Source: ZAX-1 sp046533095
GTDB lineage: Bacteria; Bacillota; Clostridia; Lachnospirales; Lachnospiraceae
DNA length: 64,000 nt
NCBI GenBank assembly: GCA_046533095.1
Contig: JAJQRA010000007.1
Location: 1-64,000 of the forward strand
Reading direction: 5' to 3'
In this document: positions 1 through 8,522 of the stretch, piece after piece
Layout of the letters: each line of letters begins with the position of its first letter
Position numbering within the stretch: the stretch's first letter is position 1
The notes under the pieces: model-generated
What the model was told of the DNA's origin: nothing
The model's input: the letters and a program-made list of their open reading frames with translations, nothing else
The model's database searches: none
Made by a program: the position numbers and the translations under genes

Positions 1-57
1 GATTATTACTATGAAAGAAATCCATTCTTTCTGCAGATAAGTTACGAACCAATTCAT
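1..57 (-). CDS. 5' end of an unidentified gene cut by the window edge
   Basis: Nineteen codons are visible. They start at an ATG at 57 and run out of the window on the minus strand (MNWFVTYLQKEWISFIVII). An AAAAGGAG ribosome binding site lies about eight bases upstream (complement of 65-72), which supports the start. The aromatic, hydrophobic beginning suggests a membrane-anchored N terminus. The gene follows the wreck of a peptide-export ABC transporter on the same strand, so an export accessory protein is possible, but that is a guess. Too little is present to name it. Confidence 0.5.
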   Translation of the reverse strand, partial: MNWFVTYLQKEWISFIVII

Positions 58-154
58 CTTGCCACTCCTTTTAATCATTTATAATTTCTTTCAAAAAACA
101 CTTGGGAGGTTCTTGAACATTTCTAGCTTGCCACTTTATCTCTCATTTTTTATA

Positions 155-813
155 TTAGGTATAATATTGCATGGGCAATTTCCGAATAAAATTATGAGCG
201 TCTGCCACCTTTGCGGTTTCTTTCACTTCTTCTAGCGTAGAATTCATCTTACTTACTCGGATGTTACCGTAAATACTTTTTGAAAATAATTCGATTTGGT
301 TTCATAGGCACTCTGCCCGAGTTGATGAATCGCCTGTTCCAGTTGATTATTTCCGCTTCCATCATAATCCTGTCCTGCTCCAAAATTTCCTTGTCCGCTT
401 CCACTCTGTTCCGTTTCATAGCCTAAGATTTCCGTAATCCGCTTCATCGAAATATTCGCTTCCTGTATCTGAAGCTGTAGGCTTACCAGTCTGCCTACCG
501 GATCCATGAAATATCCGGATAGTGTCATAAAGGTCATCATACTCCCCAATGCGATATCCCCATTGATTACTTGCATCACTGCAAAGTACGTTAGCACCAA
601 ATTTCCTACCGTAGACACAAAACTTGAGATCGAACCTTGCACATTCGAAAGCATTCCTTCTTTCATTCCTATCCGCAAAGATCTTATGTATTCTTTTTCA
701 GTATTTTCTAACTCTACTTCTTCATTGGCATTCCCTTTAATCGTTTCAACCGCCCGAAGTCCCTCGATAATCTGCGAATTCAAGATAGGAGCCTGTTGGT
801 AGTGAAAAGCCAT
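155..813 (-). pseudogene. Remnant of a peptide-exporting (bacteriocin-type) ABC transporter
   Basis: The first fragment (813-253) resembles the end of the membrane domain of peptidase-containing bacteriocin exporters: NSQIIEGLRAVETIKGNA, two hydrophobic stretches, then a linker ending ISMKRITEILGYE. It runs into an unrelated glycine-rich tail and a stop at 253. Only six bases later a second short frame (247-155) reads TLEEVKETAKVADAHNFI and KLPMQYYT. That is the helical-subdomain segment of an ABC ATPase, which normally lies some 100 residues further on. The N-terminal peptidase, Walker A, the signature and Walker B are all missing, so the gene is dead through internal deletion. The family is inferred from motif resemblance. 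Confidence 0.7.
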
Positions 814-880
814 GATGAAATTGCAAATCGGTTTGCTTTCATACTAATTGAATAAAATTTAAATGGCTTCTAATCTATTT

Positions 881-1693
881 TTATATGCCATTTTTCAAAT
901 CATAATAGAAAATATACTGTTGGATTACACCTGCATATCCTAAAAATGTTTCAAGTGGAAACCCTTTCGGATAATGGCTCTCAATAACTTTTTTAATATG
1001 GGTGTCAACAGGAAAAGCATCTAAATGATGCAGTGCAAACAAGCATATGCAATCGGCAACCTTATTGCCGACACCACATAATTTTAACAATTCTTTTTGT
1101 GCATGTTCATAGTCCATTTGCTCTACGGATTCTATATTAACTTCTTGATTTAAAATACTATTTGCCGTACTGGCTATGTATCGACTTCTATAGCCTAAGT
1201 TACAGGCATCTAATTCTTCTTGCATAGCTTGTGCTAAAGCCTGAACGGAGGGGAAGTCAAAATATACGTTTCCCTCCATATCATATTTTTTTTCACCAAA
1301 TCTTTCACAAAGCAATTCTATGCTTTTCTTAATTCTCTTGATATTATTTTGTTGTGAAATGATAAAAGAAATCAGAATTTCCCATATGTCCTGCTTTAAT
1401 ATCCGAATACCTTTCCCAAATTGTACTGCATGATATAAATAGGTATCAGCATCGAATACCGATTCAACAAACCTGTTATAGTCGGTATTCAAATCAAAAT
1501 AATGCCGCCATATATCGTTATATTCATCAGCTGTACAAGAAAAGATAACCTCCTCTTGTTCCTGTATAATTTCTAAATACTTTCCAAACGCAATGAGCAC
1601 ATACTTATTTTCTTTTATTTTATTCAATCGAAAACACTGCCCTGATTCTGCTATTTGCTCAATTGAAAAATTGCTGTTATTTATCTGCACCAT
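881..1693 (-). CDS. 8-oxoguanine DNA glycosylase (OGG1-like)
   Basis: About 270 residues, the size of bacterial Ogg1-like glycosylases that remove 8-oxoguanine and nick the abasic site. The helix-hairpin-helix-GPD signature is complete near residues 205-230: LCGVGNKVADCICLFAL followed by PVDTH. It holds the expected Schiff-base lysine (GNK) and the catalytic aspartate (PVD). The N-terminal ESGQCFR motif fits the OGG domain. The start at 1693 is preferred over an ATG seven codons upstream because GAGGGAG lies five bases before it. The gene stands alone among decayed genes. Its role is oxidative DNA repair, consistent with a superoxide reductase further along. Confidence 0.88.
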   Translation of the reverse strand: MVQINNSNFSIEQIAESGQCFRLNKIKENKYVLIAFGKYLEIIQEQEEVIFSCTADEYNDIWRHYFDLNTDYNRFVESVFDADTYLYHAVQFGKGIRILKQDIWEILISFIISQQNNIKRIKKSIELLCERFGEKKYDMEGNVYFDFPSVQALAQAMQEELDACNLGYRSRYIASTANSILNQEVNIESVEQMDYEHAQKELLKLCGVGNKVADCICLFALHHLDAFPVDTHIKKVIESHYPKGFPLETFLGYAGVIQQYIFYYDLKNGI

Positions 1694-1890
1694 TTTATCT
1701 CCCTCTTCAGGCATATTTGGATTTTCTGTGTAAAATCATAAATCCTAGATTCACTCTACACAATAAATGTAAACGGAATATGAACAAAATCTTTACCCAA
1801 TTTCTAAAAATATATACGTAGTTGAAAAAAATCAGTTCGATTTTGAGCCAACTGGCTATGCTTGTTACTTGATTGCGCAAAATGGTGATT

Positions 1891-2304
1891 TTACTGACTT
1901 AGGTATTTTCTAAAATAATCTGACATAAATTCATTTGCCCAACTAGCCAATTGTTCGAGTGAATGGTTCATTTTATTTAAAATCCATTGTTTGGCCATGC
2001 CGACAATGCCATTACTGTAATAACGGGCACAGTACATATCTTTATCTGACAATTCTTTTTTACCGGACTGCAGCAAAATAATCTTCTCGTAGTAACTTAC
2101 GGAATATTGAAAATTTTATCCGCCGAATATTGAAAGCAATAATTCATCAAGTCGTATTTATCTTGAAAGTAGCGATAAAATGTGGCTCTTGAAATCTTGC
2201 TATGGAAAACAATAGTTTGTACGGTTATTTTTTTCTAAAGATTGTTTGCTCAACAATACGAACATCGTTTCTGCGATAAGGTCTTTCGCTCCATTTCGTA
2301 TCAT
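1891..2304 (-). pseudogene. Frameshifted TetR-family regulator
   Basis: An ATG at 2304 behind a GGGGTGGTGG stretch opens GAKDLIAETMFVLLSKQSLEK, but the reading frame then breaks. The recognition-helix part (ISRATFYRYF-like) and a dimerisation part appear only in shifted frames. The last 61 residues (2076-1891, ending MSDYFRKYLSQ) form an open C-terminal piece. The order of fragments matches a TetR repressor of about 190 residues with at least one frameshift. It sits beside a short-chain dehydrogenase remnant on the other strand, a common regulator/target pairing, and both have decayed. Confidence 0.65.
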
Positions 2305-2482
2305 ATCCCACCACCCCTTATGAAACATTTTTGTGTGTTTGTCTACAATTTGAAACATACGCTTTTGATTGTAGCTTGTAGATAACCGCTAAGTAATTAT
2401 ATCATTCATTTATCACAAAAACAATTCATTTTTCCCCCACAAGCACTGCTTGTGTCTATTCAAAAATAAAGGAGCATATGCA

Positions 2483-2611
2483 ATGAGATTCAAAGAGAAA
2501 ACGGCTATCGTTACAGGAGGAAGTTCGGGTATTGGTGCGGCGGCAATTGCAATGGCAAAGGAAGGGGCTTCCTTACAAGCATGCTTATTAGCCATTGCAG
2601 ACAACATATGA
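2483..2611 (+). pseudogene. N-terminal stub of a short-chain dehydrogenase
   Basis: A well-placed start (AAAGGAG about ten bases upstream) encodes MRFKEKTAIVTGGSSGIGAA, the canonical Rossmann TGxxxGIG dinucleotide-binding motif of short-chain dehydrogenases. The frame stops after 42 residues, against about 250 in the family. The catalytic SYK region is absent, so this is a truncated relic. It lies divergently from the broken TetR gene, which probably once controlled it. Confidence 0.7.
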
Positions 2612-2771
2612 ATATGGAAAAATGGCTCTTGCCTAGATTCTTTATTGTTTGAAATTTCCCAGTTTAACTTGTACTTTTTCTTGACATAGTACCAATCGGC
2701 ATATAGTCAATTAAAAAAACCGTGAAAAAAATCAATCATAATCAAACAAGTTTTCGCTTAGATGAATAAAA

Positions 2772-2861
2772 AATCCTGCTTGCAGGATTCTCCGCCTGTG
2801 GCGGTTGCGTCAGCAACAACTTCCTTGTACGCCACAGTGCGATCCTCCCGGAGGGTTTTTT
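2772..2861 (+). terminator. Structured intergenic element ending in a terminator-like hairpin
   Basis: Nested inverted repeats are visible: AATCCTG/CAGGATT (2772-2789), CTGTGGCG/CGCCACAG (2796-2837) and CCTCC/GGAGG followed by a T-run (2844-2861). The T-run points to a plus-strand terminator. The elaborate fold suggests a repeated intergenic element, but no second copy was found in the window. Confidence 0.5.
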
Positions 2862-2891
2862 ATATGATAGGAGCACTTTCCTATAATATAA

Positions 2892-2928
2892 AAAAACACA
2901 CCGCTTTTACATATAGCAGTGTGTTTTT
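2892..2928 (-). terminator. Rho-independent terminator of the sulfur/nitrogenase-like operon
   Basis: Perfect 10-bp arms, AAAAACACAC and GTGTGTTTTT, flank a 17-base loop just below the stop of the C-S lyase gene. The A-rich left arm gives the U-tract on the minus strand. Confidence 0.75.
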
Positions 2929-2935
2929 ATGAACC

Positions 2936-4162
2936 TTACTTTTCTACCGCTTTCGCCAACCGCTCCAAAGCCTTTTTAATCACTGAGCGTGGACTCGCTG
3001 CATTCACACGCAAGAACCCCTCTGCCCCTGCTTCACCAGAGAGCAGCACACCGGCATCATATGCCGTAAACACCGATAATTCCTTTGCCCACAATCCGAA
3101 TCTGCGAAAATCAAGCCACAACATATACGTGCCCTCTGGCTCTACTAGCGATACATTTGGCAAATGTTCTTGAACGAAATTTTTCACAAATGCAACGTTA
3201 TCCGATAAATAAACCAGCAATGCATCTAGCCACTCTGCACCATCCGTATAGGCGGCTCGACAGGCAAGCATCGGCACAATTCCTGAGCCAAGCATACCAT
3301 ATGCAAGCAGTTTATCGGAGAAATCGTCACGTATGTCATCGTCTGCAATAAAAATATTCGCGATTGCCATACCCGACATATTAAATGTCTTCGTAGGCGC
3401 GGTACATGTGACCGTAATATCTAAAAACTCCTGCTTGATACCAGCGAATACCGTGTGGTGGTTGGGGGCATACACAAAATCACAGAAGATCTCGTCCGAT
3501 ATGACATATACTCCATGTTGCAGGCAAATATCACCCATTTTAGTAAGCTCGTCAACCGTCCATACGCGGCCAATCGGATTATGCGGAGAACAAAGCAGGA
3601 ACAGTTTCACATTATTCTTAACGATCTGCCGTTCAAAGTCCACGAAATCAATCTCGTATTTTGCACCCTCGTGCGCCTTATAGGGCTCTCCTAAGGCAAT
3701 CGGACGAACCTCTTTTTCTTCAGCCGTCCCACCCTTTAACACAAGTGCGTTTTTAATCAAACGGCGGTTATTCTTGTCCACCAGCGTATTGAACTTATCA
3801 TAGGACGGCGTTTGCACCAGTATCGCATCATTCGGCTTTGTCAGCACATTGATGGCAACGGATACGGCGGTCAAAACGCCGGGCGTCGTAACTAGCCAAT
3901 GTGGTTCCACATTCCACCCATGACGTTCATGAAACCAATGCTTTACTGCGCCAAAATAATCATCATTCTCCATTGAATAGCCGTAAATTCCATGATTTGC
4001 CCGGCGAATCAACGCATCTTTAATACAATCGGGTGCACGAAAATCCATATCCGCAATCCAGAGCGGTATCGCATTAAATCCCATCCCACGTTGCCTTGCA
4101 AAATCATGTTTAATGGACTGCGTATGCGTCCGATCAACGATTTCATCAAAATTATACGACAT
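2936..4162 (-). CDS. PatB/MalY-type PLP-dependent C-S beta-lyase
   Basis: A fold-type I aminotransferase-like protein of about 408 residues. Family features include PLWIADMDF near the N terminus, the SPHNPIGRVW loop, SDEIFCDFVY, the PLP-lysine motif TAPTKTFNMSG and a C-terminal FLRVNAASPR arginine. PatB/MalY enzymes split cystathionine or S-alkylcysteines into a thiol, pyruvate and ammonia. The ATG at 4162 is chosen because GGGAGG precedes it; a longer upstream reading lacks a ribosome binding site. It is last in an operon with nitrogenase-like subunits, cysteine synthase and an M20 hydrolase, so a sulfur substrate is likely. The aminotransferase alternative is less likely given the MalY-type motifs. 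Confidence 0.85.
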   Translation of the reverse strand: MSYNFDEIVDRTHTQSIKHDFARQRGMGFNAIPLWIADMDFRAPDCIKDALIRRANHGIYGYSMENDDYFGAVKHWFHERHGWNVEPHWLVTTPGVLTAVSVAINVLTKPNDAILVQTPSYDKFNTLVDKNNRRLIKNALVLKGGTAEEKEVRPIALGEPYKAHEGAKYEIDFVDFERQIVKNNVKLFLLCSPHNPIGRVWTVDELTKMGDICLQHGVYVISDEIFCDFVYAPNHHTVFAGIKQEFLDITVTCTAPTKTFNMSGMAIANIFIADDDIRDDFSDKLLAYGMLGSGIVPMLACRAAYTDGAEWLDALLVYLSDNVAFVKNFVQEHLPNVSLVEPEGTYMLWLDFRRFGLWAKELSVFTAYDAGVLLSGEAGAEGFLRVNAASPRSVIKKALERLAKAVEK

Positions 4163-4266
4163 AAAAATCCTCCCATGCTCCCTACCGCGATCACGGCAAA
4201 AAAGTAAAACGTTCTCCCAAGGAAGCGTAAGCATCCTCGCTCATTTTATTTGTTTACAGGCACTTT

Positions 4267-5784
4267 TCACTCAGTAATGTACGAATACGCATCCTTCTCA
4301 TACCAGCTCTCGCGATATGGCAGCTTAACATTTGCCGATAGCCTCTTTGTATAAGAATCATTTTTAAGTGCAAACACAATCCGCCTTACCAATTTAAAAA
4401 TCCCCGCATATCCAAAAAACGGCTTGTCCGTATCCCACAGCTGTACGGATACAAAACCGGATTTTGCAAGAAATCCATGGGTTCCAGCATGGGAAATCGT
4501 AATATCAGGCTGTAGCCTTTTTAGCTGGTTAATCATCTCAAATGGTTGATTGCTAACGGCAAACGGCGTATCCGGCAAATCCTCAGACAGATCACTGATG
4601 ATGGGGTCGGCGCCATCATCATAATGGTACGCCCGAACCGCAATGACATCGAGTCCTATCTCTTTTAAAAATAACGCCTCCACACCGCTGCGGACAACGC
4701 CTCCGCAAATCAAGACACGCTTGCCTTTTATTTTCGGCAGGAATGGATCAATCGCTTCTCGTACTTTTTCTTCCTCGGACGCAATCAGATTGCGTGCCTT
4801 GTCCGCCAAGCCATAAAACTCTGCAATCTCCAACAGCCACGCCCGCGTTCCCTCATAGCCTATAGGCATCCCACAAATAATATATGGTATGTCGAACTTT
4901 TCTTGCAAGTACTTAAGAATATAATCATCGTGCACATTACACAAGCTCACATTTAATCCCGCAAAACTCATCATGCGAAGATCGTCCGCACTACAATATT
5001 CCGCATAAATCCGCACGTTTAATCCAATGGCATTTAAAAGCCTTGTCATTTCTTCTTCATCAACCGCACCAATGGAAGTCGCATTAAAAATATTCACCGT
5101 ATTCTGCTTTTGTGTGGCAAGGGTGCGTATTTTTGACGCATAATCAGGATCACTTCTCTCTGGCGGATCGTAATCGCGATATTCAATCGGTTCTAGCGGT
5201 ATTCGAGTAATCAGTGAATGGTAAAATGCATCATATGCACTTGCCACAACGCGCGACTTAAAACCGGGACAGTGAATCGCCGTCACAATGGCACCCGTTT
5301 CATTACCCACGTTTTTAATAACATTGTCCGCATCGTCGCCTATAATATTCGGTGCGCAGGTTGCAATGACAAAGATAATCTCAGGGCGAAACTCGCGGTC
5401 AGCATAAAGAACCGTTTCACGCAGTTTTTTCTCGCCACCACTAATCACGTCAATCTCCGAAAGATTCGTTGAGAGCCAGATTGGCGGATTTGGAGCCTTA
5501 CCGCGCCGCCCTTTTCCCTTACTAGCCGCAGGCGAAAGGGAAAACAGCGAAGAGCCGCAACCAATCGGCGCATGCATCACGATAACCGCGTTTTCAACCG
5601 TTGCCGCCATCATGAGCGACAATGCCATCTGGCATGCATTTGCCTGCCAAAATTTACGTCCTTTTTGAAGCATACAGCCTTCCTTCGCACAGTCTAATGC
5701 CCCACACGCCGTACCCGAAAAACTGTCGCCGATCACCAATCTACTGTCTCGTACCGGCTGCTCTGGTTTATCATAATAACTCAT
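4267..5784 (-). CDS. Nitrogenase-like component 1, NifD-type subunit
   Basis: About 505 residues. Three cysteines, C51 (ANACQM), C76 (APIGCGSS) and C143 (TCAPNIIGDD), fall at the spacing of the P-cluster ligands of NifD. The segment STNLSEIDVISGGEKKL is the usual component-1 motif after the second cysteine. Where NifD carries its FeMo-cofactor histidine, the matching stretch reads LWDTDKPFFGYAG, with phenylalanine at that position. Dinitrogen reduction on a standard FeMo-cofactor is therefore unlikely. The start at 5784 follows AGGAGGAGG; an in-frame ATG seven codons earlier has no such site. It pairs with the next gene upstream as an alpha/beta complex. No NifH-type reductase is encoded in the window. 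The substrate is unknown. Confidence 0.85.
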   Translation of the reverse strand: MSYYDKPEQPVRDSRLVIGDSFSGTACGALDCAKEGCMLQKGRKFWQANACQMALSLMMAATVENAVIVMHAPIGCGSSLFSLSPAASKGKGRRGKAPNPPIWLSTNLSEIDVISGGEKKLRETVLYADREFRPEIIFVIATCAPNIIGDDADNVIKNVGNETGAIVTAIHCPGFKSRVVASAYDAFYHSLITRIPLEPIEYRDYDPPERSDPDYASKIRTLATQKQNTVNIFNATSIGAVDEEEMTRLLNAIGLNVRIYAEYCSADDLRMMSFAGLNVSLCNVHDDYILKYLQEKFDIPYIICGMPIGYEGTRAWLLEIAEFYGLADKARNLIASEEEKVREAIDPFLPKIKGKRVLICGGVVRSGVEALFLKEIGLDVIAVRAYHYDDGADPIISDLSEDLPDTPFAVSNQPFEMINQLKRLQPDITISHAGTHGFLAKSGFVSVQLWDTDKPFFGYAGIFKLVRRIVFALKNDSYTKRLSANVKLPYRESWYEKDAYSYITE

Positions 5785-5881
5785 ACTGCCTCCTCCTGCC
5801 ATCACAAAGAAAAATGTCCATTATTCTTCTTTGACGCCTATCCTCTGTCCTAGTCTCGCCTCTCGCGTTGCGAGGTGCCTT

Positions 5882-7237
5882 TTATCTGGGTGAAACGATG
5901 GCTGATAAAATATCCTCCAAAAGATGCAGCCCGCCACGATAGCCGGCATAGCCCCGGTCTAGTATTGCACGGTTATATACGGGGTAGCTGACTGCTAAAC
6001 TTCCTGCGCCAAATGTCGCCGCCGTTGCTTTTTCAAGAGTACTGCCAACCATAAACAAAGGCGTTATATCATCAAAATACCGTTCTCCACGATTCTCTGG
6101 ATGTTTGCTTCGCAGTGTCTTTGCAATTAAACTCGTGTCTGTTTCAAATAGCAGCTCGGAGTCTAGGTCCGCCGCTAAAAATGCCGCATTCAAATCATTT
6201 AGCTGCCACTCATCCAACGTATCCGTCACAAAGCTATGCAGACCTACCCAACCTAATTCCTTTTGCAGATACGACGTAATGGGAATCGCATAGTCAGAAT
6301 TTGTTACCGTAACAAAAAAATACTTCATATCGCCATCACCAAACAAATCCGCCGTACGTGAAAAGTACTCATAATATTCTCGGTTTTCATGCGCAATGAC
6401 AGCCTCAACTAAGTCCTTGTCAATGGAAAGCTCCTCCCCTAATTCACGCAAAAACCTATCTGTCGCCTCCGCGCCAACCGGTAAATCCGTCACAAAATAT
6501 GGCGTGCCATGCCTTTTCTTAAAGTTCTTAACAAAGTCCATGCCATAAGTACGGGAAAACAAAATATTCAATCCCACTTCTGGGGCTGATGTCAGATTTT
6601 CAAACGTCTGATCCGGCGTAAAGAACGTATTGACCTGTAGTCCTAATTTACCTAGTAATTTAGCGATTTCTTCCAAGTCTCCACGAAAAAACGGGTCGTA
6701 GCCTGGCACAAGTCCGAAAAGATTGACCAGATTATGGTTATGATCCTTCGTAGGGCTTAGATATTTATTAAAAATGCCGTCAAGCAAAATCTCGTAGCCG
6801 TTATATGCGTTCTTCTTAAAACTCGGCGTATTTAATGCAATGACAGGTATTTCGTCGTCCTCATGCTCGTCTGCGACAGACTGCACGTCATCACCGATAA
6901 TTTCCGTCATACAGCCTGTAACGACTACAAAAAGTTTTGCATCGATCAGCTCAGCTGCAGACGTAATTTCCTCTGACAGCCGCTCACTGCCGCCAAACAC
7001 GATTTCACGCTCCGTAATGCCGGAAGAAGGTGCCATAAATCCGCTGCAATAGCCTGATCCAAAGTAGCCCGCTCCAAATGAAGTCGCCCCCGAAAGGCTG
7101 CCGCCGCAGCCAAGTGCGGTATGGATAATCGGCACGACGCCCGGCAATGCGCTGATTGCCACTAATGCCCCGCCTAATGCACACGATGCTCGTGGCCGCT
7201 CGATACACGCCACCTGTTTTTCAAATTCTTTTCCCAT
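5882..7237 (-). CDS. Nitrogenase-like component 1, NifK-type subunit
   Basis: 451 residues. C19 (RASCALGG), C44 (ALGCGGS) and C109 (TGCMTEIIGDD) reproduce the three NifK P-cluster cysteine positions. EREIVFGGSERL follows the second cysteine, as in all component-1 proteins. With the NifD-type partner encoded 97 bp downstream, all six ligands of an 8Fe-7S type cluster are present, so a heterotetramer is inferred. The length is shorter than NifK (about 520) and closer to nitrogenase-like reductases. AAGGTGG precedes the start. Neighbouring cysteine synthase and C-S lyase suggest reductive cleavage of a carbon-sulfur compound, as in methylthio-alkane reductases, but this is inference. Confidence 0.85.
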   Translation of the reverse strand: MGKEFEKQVACIERPRASCALGGALVAISALPGVVPIIHTALGCGGSLSGATSFGAGYFGSGYCSGFMAPSSGITEREIVFGGSERLSEEITSAAELIDAKLFVVVTGCMTEIIGDDVQSVADEHEDDEIPVIALNTPSFKKNAYNGYEILLDGIFNKYLSPTKDHNHNLVNLFGLVPGYDPFFRGDLEEIAKLLGKLGLQVNTFFTPDQTFENLTSAPEVGLNILFSRTYGMDFVKNFKKRHGTPYFVTDLPVGAEATDRFLRELGEELSIDKDLVEAVIAHENREYYEYFSRTADLFGDGDMKYFFVTVTNSDYAIPITSYLQKELGWVGLHSFVTDTLDEWQLNDLNAAFLAADLDSELLFETDTSLIAKTLRSKHPENRGERYFDDITPLFMVGSTLEKATAATFGAGSLAVSYPVYNRAILDRGYAGYRGGLHLLEDILSAIVSPR

Positions 7238-7307
7238 AATTTACCACCTTATTTCCTAACAATTGATTAAGCGAGAATGTTTTCAGACTTACTAAGGAAA
7301 CAATCTT

Positions 7308-7393
7308 TTACGCACGTAGGCTATTAATTTACACATTGCCGCATAGGGGCCTTTGCGTCTTTCGAAACAAAACCATTACGCACGTAGGCTATT
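7308..7393. repeat. Pair of 18-bp direct repeats in the cysK/nifK-like intergenic region
   Basis: TTACGCACGTAGGCTATT occurs at 7308-7325 and again, identical, at 7376-7393, with starts 68 bp apart. The second copy touches the stop codon of the cysteine synthase gene. The function is unknown; an operator or a small duplication is possible. Confidence 0.75.
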
Positions 7394-8328
7394 TACAGTT
7401 CCTTATATAGCTCCGTAGATAAATAACGTTCCCCAGTATCCGGCAACAGTGCCACGATAACCTTATCCTTGTTCTCCGCTCGCCTTGCCAGTTTCAATGC
7501 GGCAAACGCTGCCGCCCCAGAGGATACTCCAACAAGCAGGCCTTCTAAACGCCCAAGTCTGCGGGATGTTTCTATCGCGTCATTGCCACGCACGGGAAAA
7601 ATTTCATCTACAACGTCAGATCGATAAACCCGTGGCTTAAAATTTGCGCCAATCCCTTGGATTTTATGAGGTCCTGGCGCACCACCTGAAAGCACCTGTG
7701 ATTCAAAGGGCTCTACCGCTATAATTTGAGTATTTGGATTGCGTTCCTTCAAATTTGTACCTACACCCGTAACCGTACCACCGGTACCGACACCCGCCAC
7801 GAAAATATCAACCGTACCCTCTGTGTCATCCCATATTTCCTTGGCCGTTTCCGCCATATGGATTGCAGGATTGGCGGGATTTTCAAATTGCTGTAAAATC
7901 ACGCTATTATAAGTCGTACTTTGCAGTTCCTCGGCACGGCGAATTGCTCCGCTCATTCCCTGCAATCCAGGAGTCAAAACGACAATCGCACCAAGGCCGC
8001 GCAGTATCGTGCGTCGCTCAACACTCATCGTTTCCGGCATCGTAACAACAACCTTGTATCCAAGGCTAGCCGCCACAAACGCTATGCCCACGCCCGTATT
8101 CCCACTTGAAGGCTCAATAATAGTCGCCCCGGGTTTTAAAACGCCACGCCTTTCGGCATCGGTAATCATGGCATAAGCGATACGGTCTTTGACACTGCCT
8201 GCCGGGTTAAAATACTCCAGTTTAAAATAAAGCCCCACGTCCAACGTTTCCTGCAAAAGCAAACGTGACGGACGAAGTAACGGCGTCTTTCCAATCAATT
8301 CCGTCAGACTCCCTGCCGCTTTTACCAT
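7393..8328 (-). CDS. cysK: Cysteine synthase (O-acetylserine sulfhydrylase)
   Basis: 311 residues of the CysK family, which forms cysteine from O-acetylserine and sulfide using PLP. The PLP lysine is K47 in NPAGSVKDR, the substrate loop is PSSGNTG, the phosphate-binding loop is GTGGT, and GVSSGAA closes the active site. It lies between the M20 hydrolase and the nitrogenase-like pair on the same strand, without the serine acetyltransferase often found nearby. It may recapture sulfide or a thiol released by the neighbouring enzymes. Some CysK homologues instead use other acceptors, which cannot be excluded here. AGGAGG is visible just upstream of the start. Confidence 0.93.
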   Translation of the reverse strand: MVKAAGSLTELIGKTPLLRPSRLLLQETLDVGLYFKLEYFNPAGSVKDRIAYAMITDAERRGVLKPGATIIEPSSGNTGVGIAFVAASLGYKVVVTMPETMSVERRTILRGLGAIVVLTPGLQGMSGAIRRAEELQSTTYNSVILQQFENPANPAIHMAETAKEIWDDTEGTVDIFVAGVGTGGTVTGVGTNLKERNPNTQIIAVEPFESQVLSGGAPGPHKIQGIGANFKPRVYRSDVVDEIFPVRGNDAIETSRRLGRLEGLLVGVSSGAAAFAALKLARRAENKDKVIVALLPDTGERYLSTELYKEL

Positions 8329-8374
8329 AATAGTCCTCCTCTTACAAGATTATCCTGATCCATTCCCATGTCTA

Positions 8375-8483
8375 GGCAACTACCGCCGCGATAACTGGCT
8401 GTAAATAGTTGCCTTTCTTTGTGATTTTGTCGGTCGCCAGATAAAGTACCAACCGCCGCAGTAACTGGCTGTAAATAGTTGCC
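8375..8483. repeat. 32-bp direct repeat pair with a hairpin, upstream of cysK
   Basis: Near-identical 32-bp copies lie at 8382-8413 and 8452-8483 (two mismatches), with starts 70 bp apart. Each contains AACTGGCTGTAAATAGTTGCC. The first copy is also bracketed by AGGCAACTA and TAGTTGCCT (8374-8414), so it can fold into a 9-bp-stem hairpin. The same AGGCAACTA arm starts a hairpin near 60002. Confidence 0.75.
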
Positions 8484-8522
8484 CCATATTGCTTATCGTC
8501 CGTGTTAAATCATTAGCGGGCA

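Noticed and set aside
4267..7237. True dinitrogenase
   Set aside because: No nifH, nifB, nifE or nifN is in the window, the cofactor histidine position is replaced, and both subunits are short.
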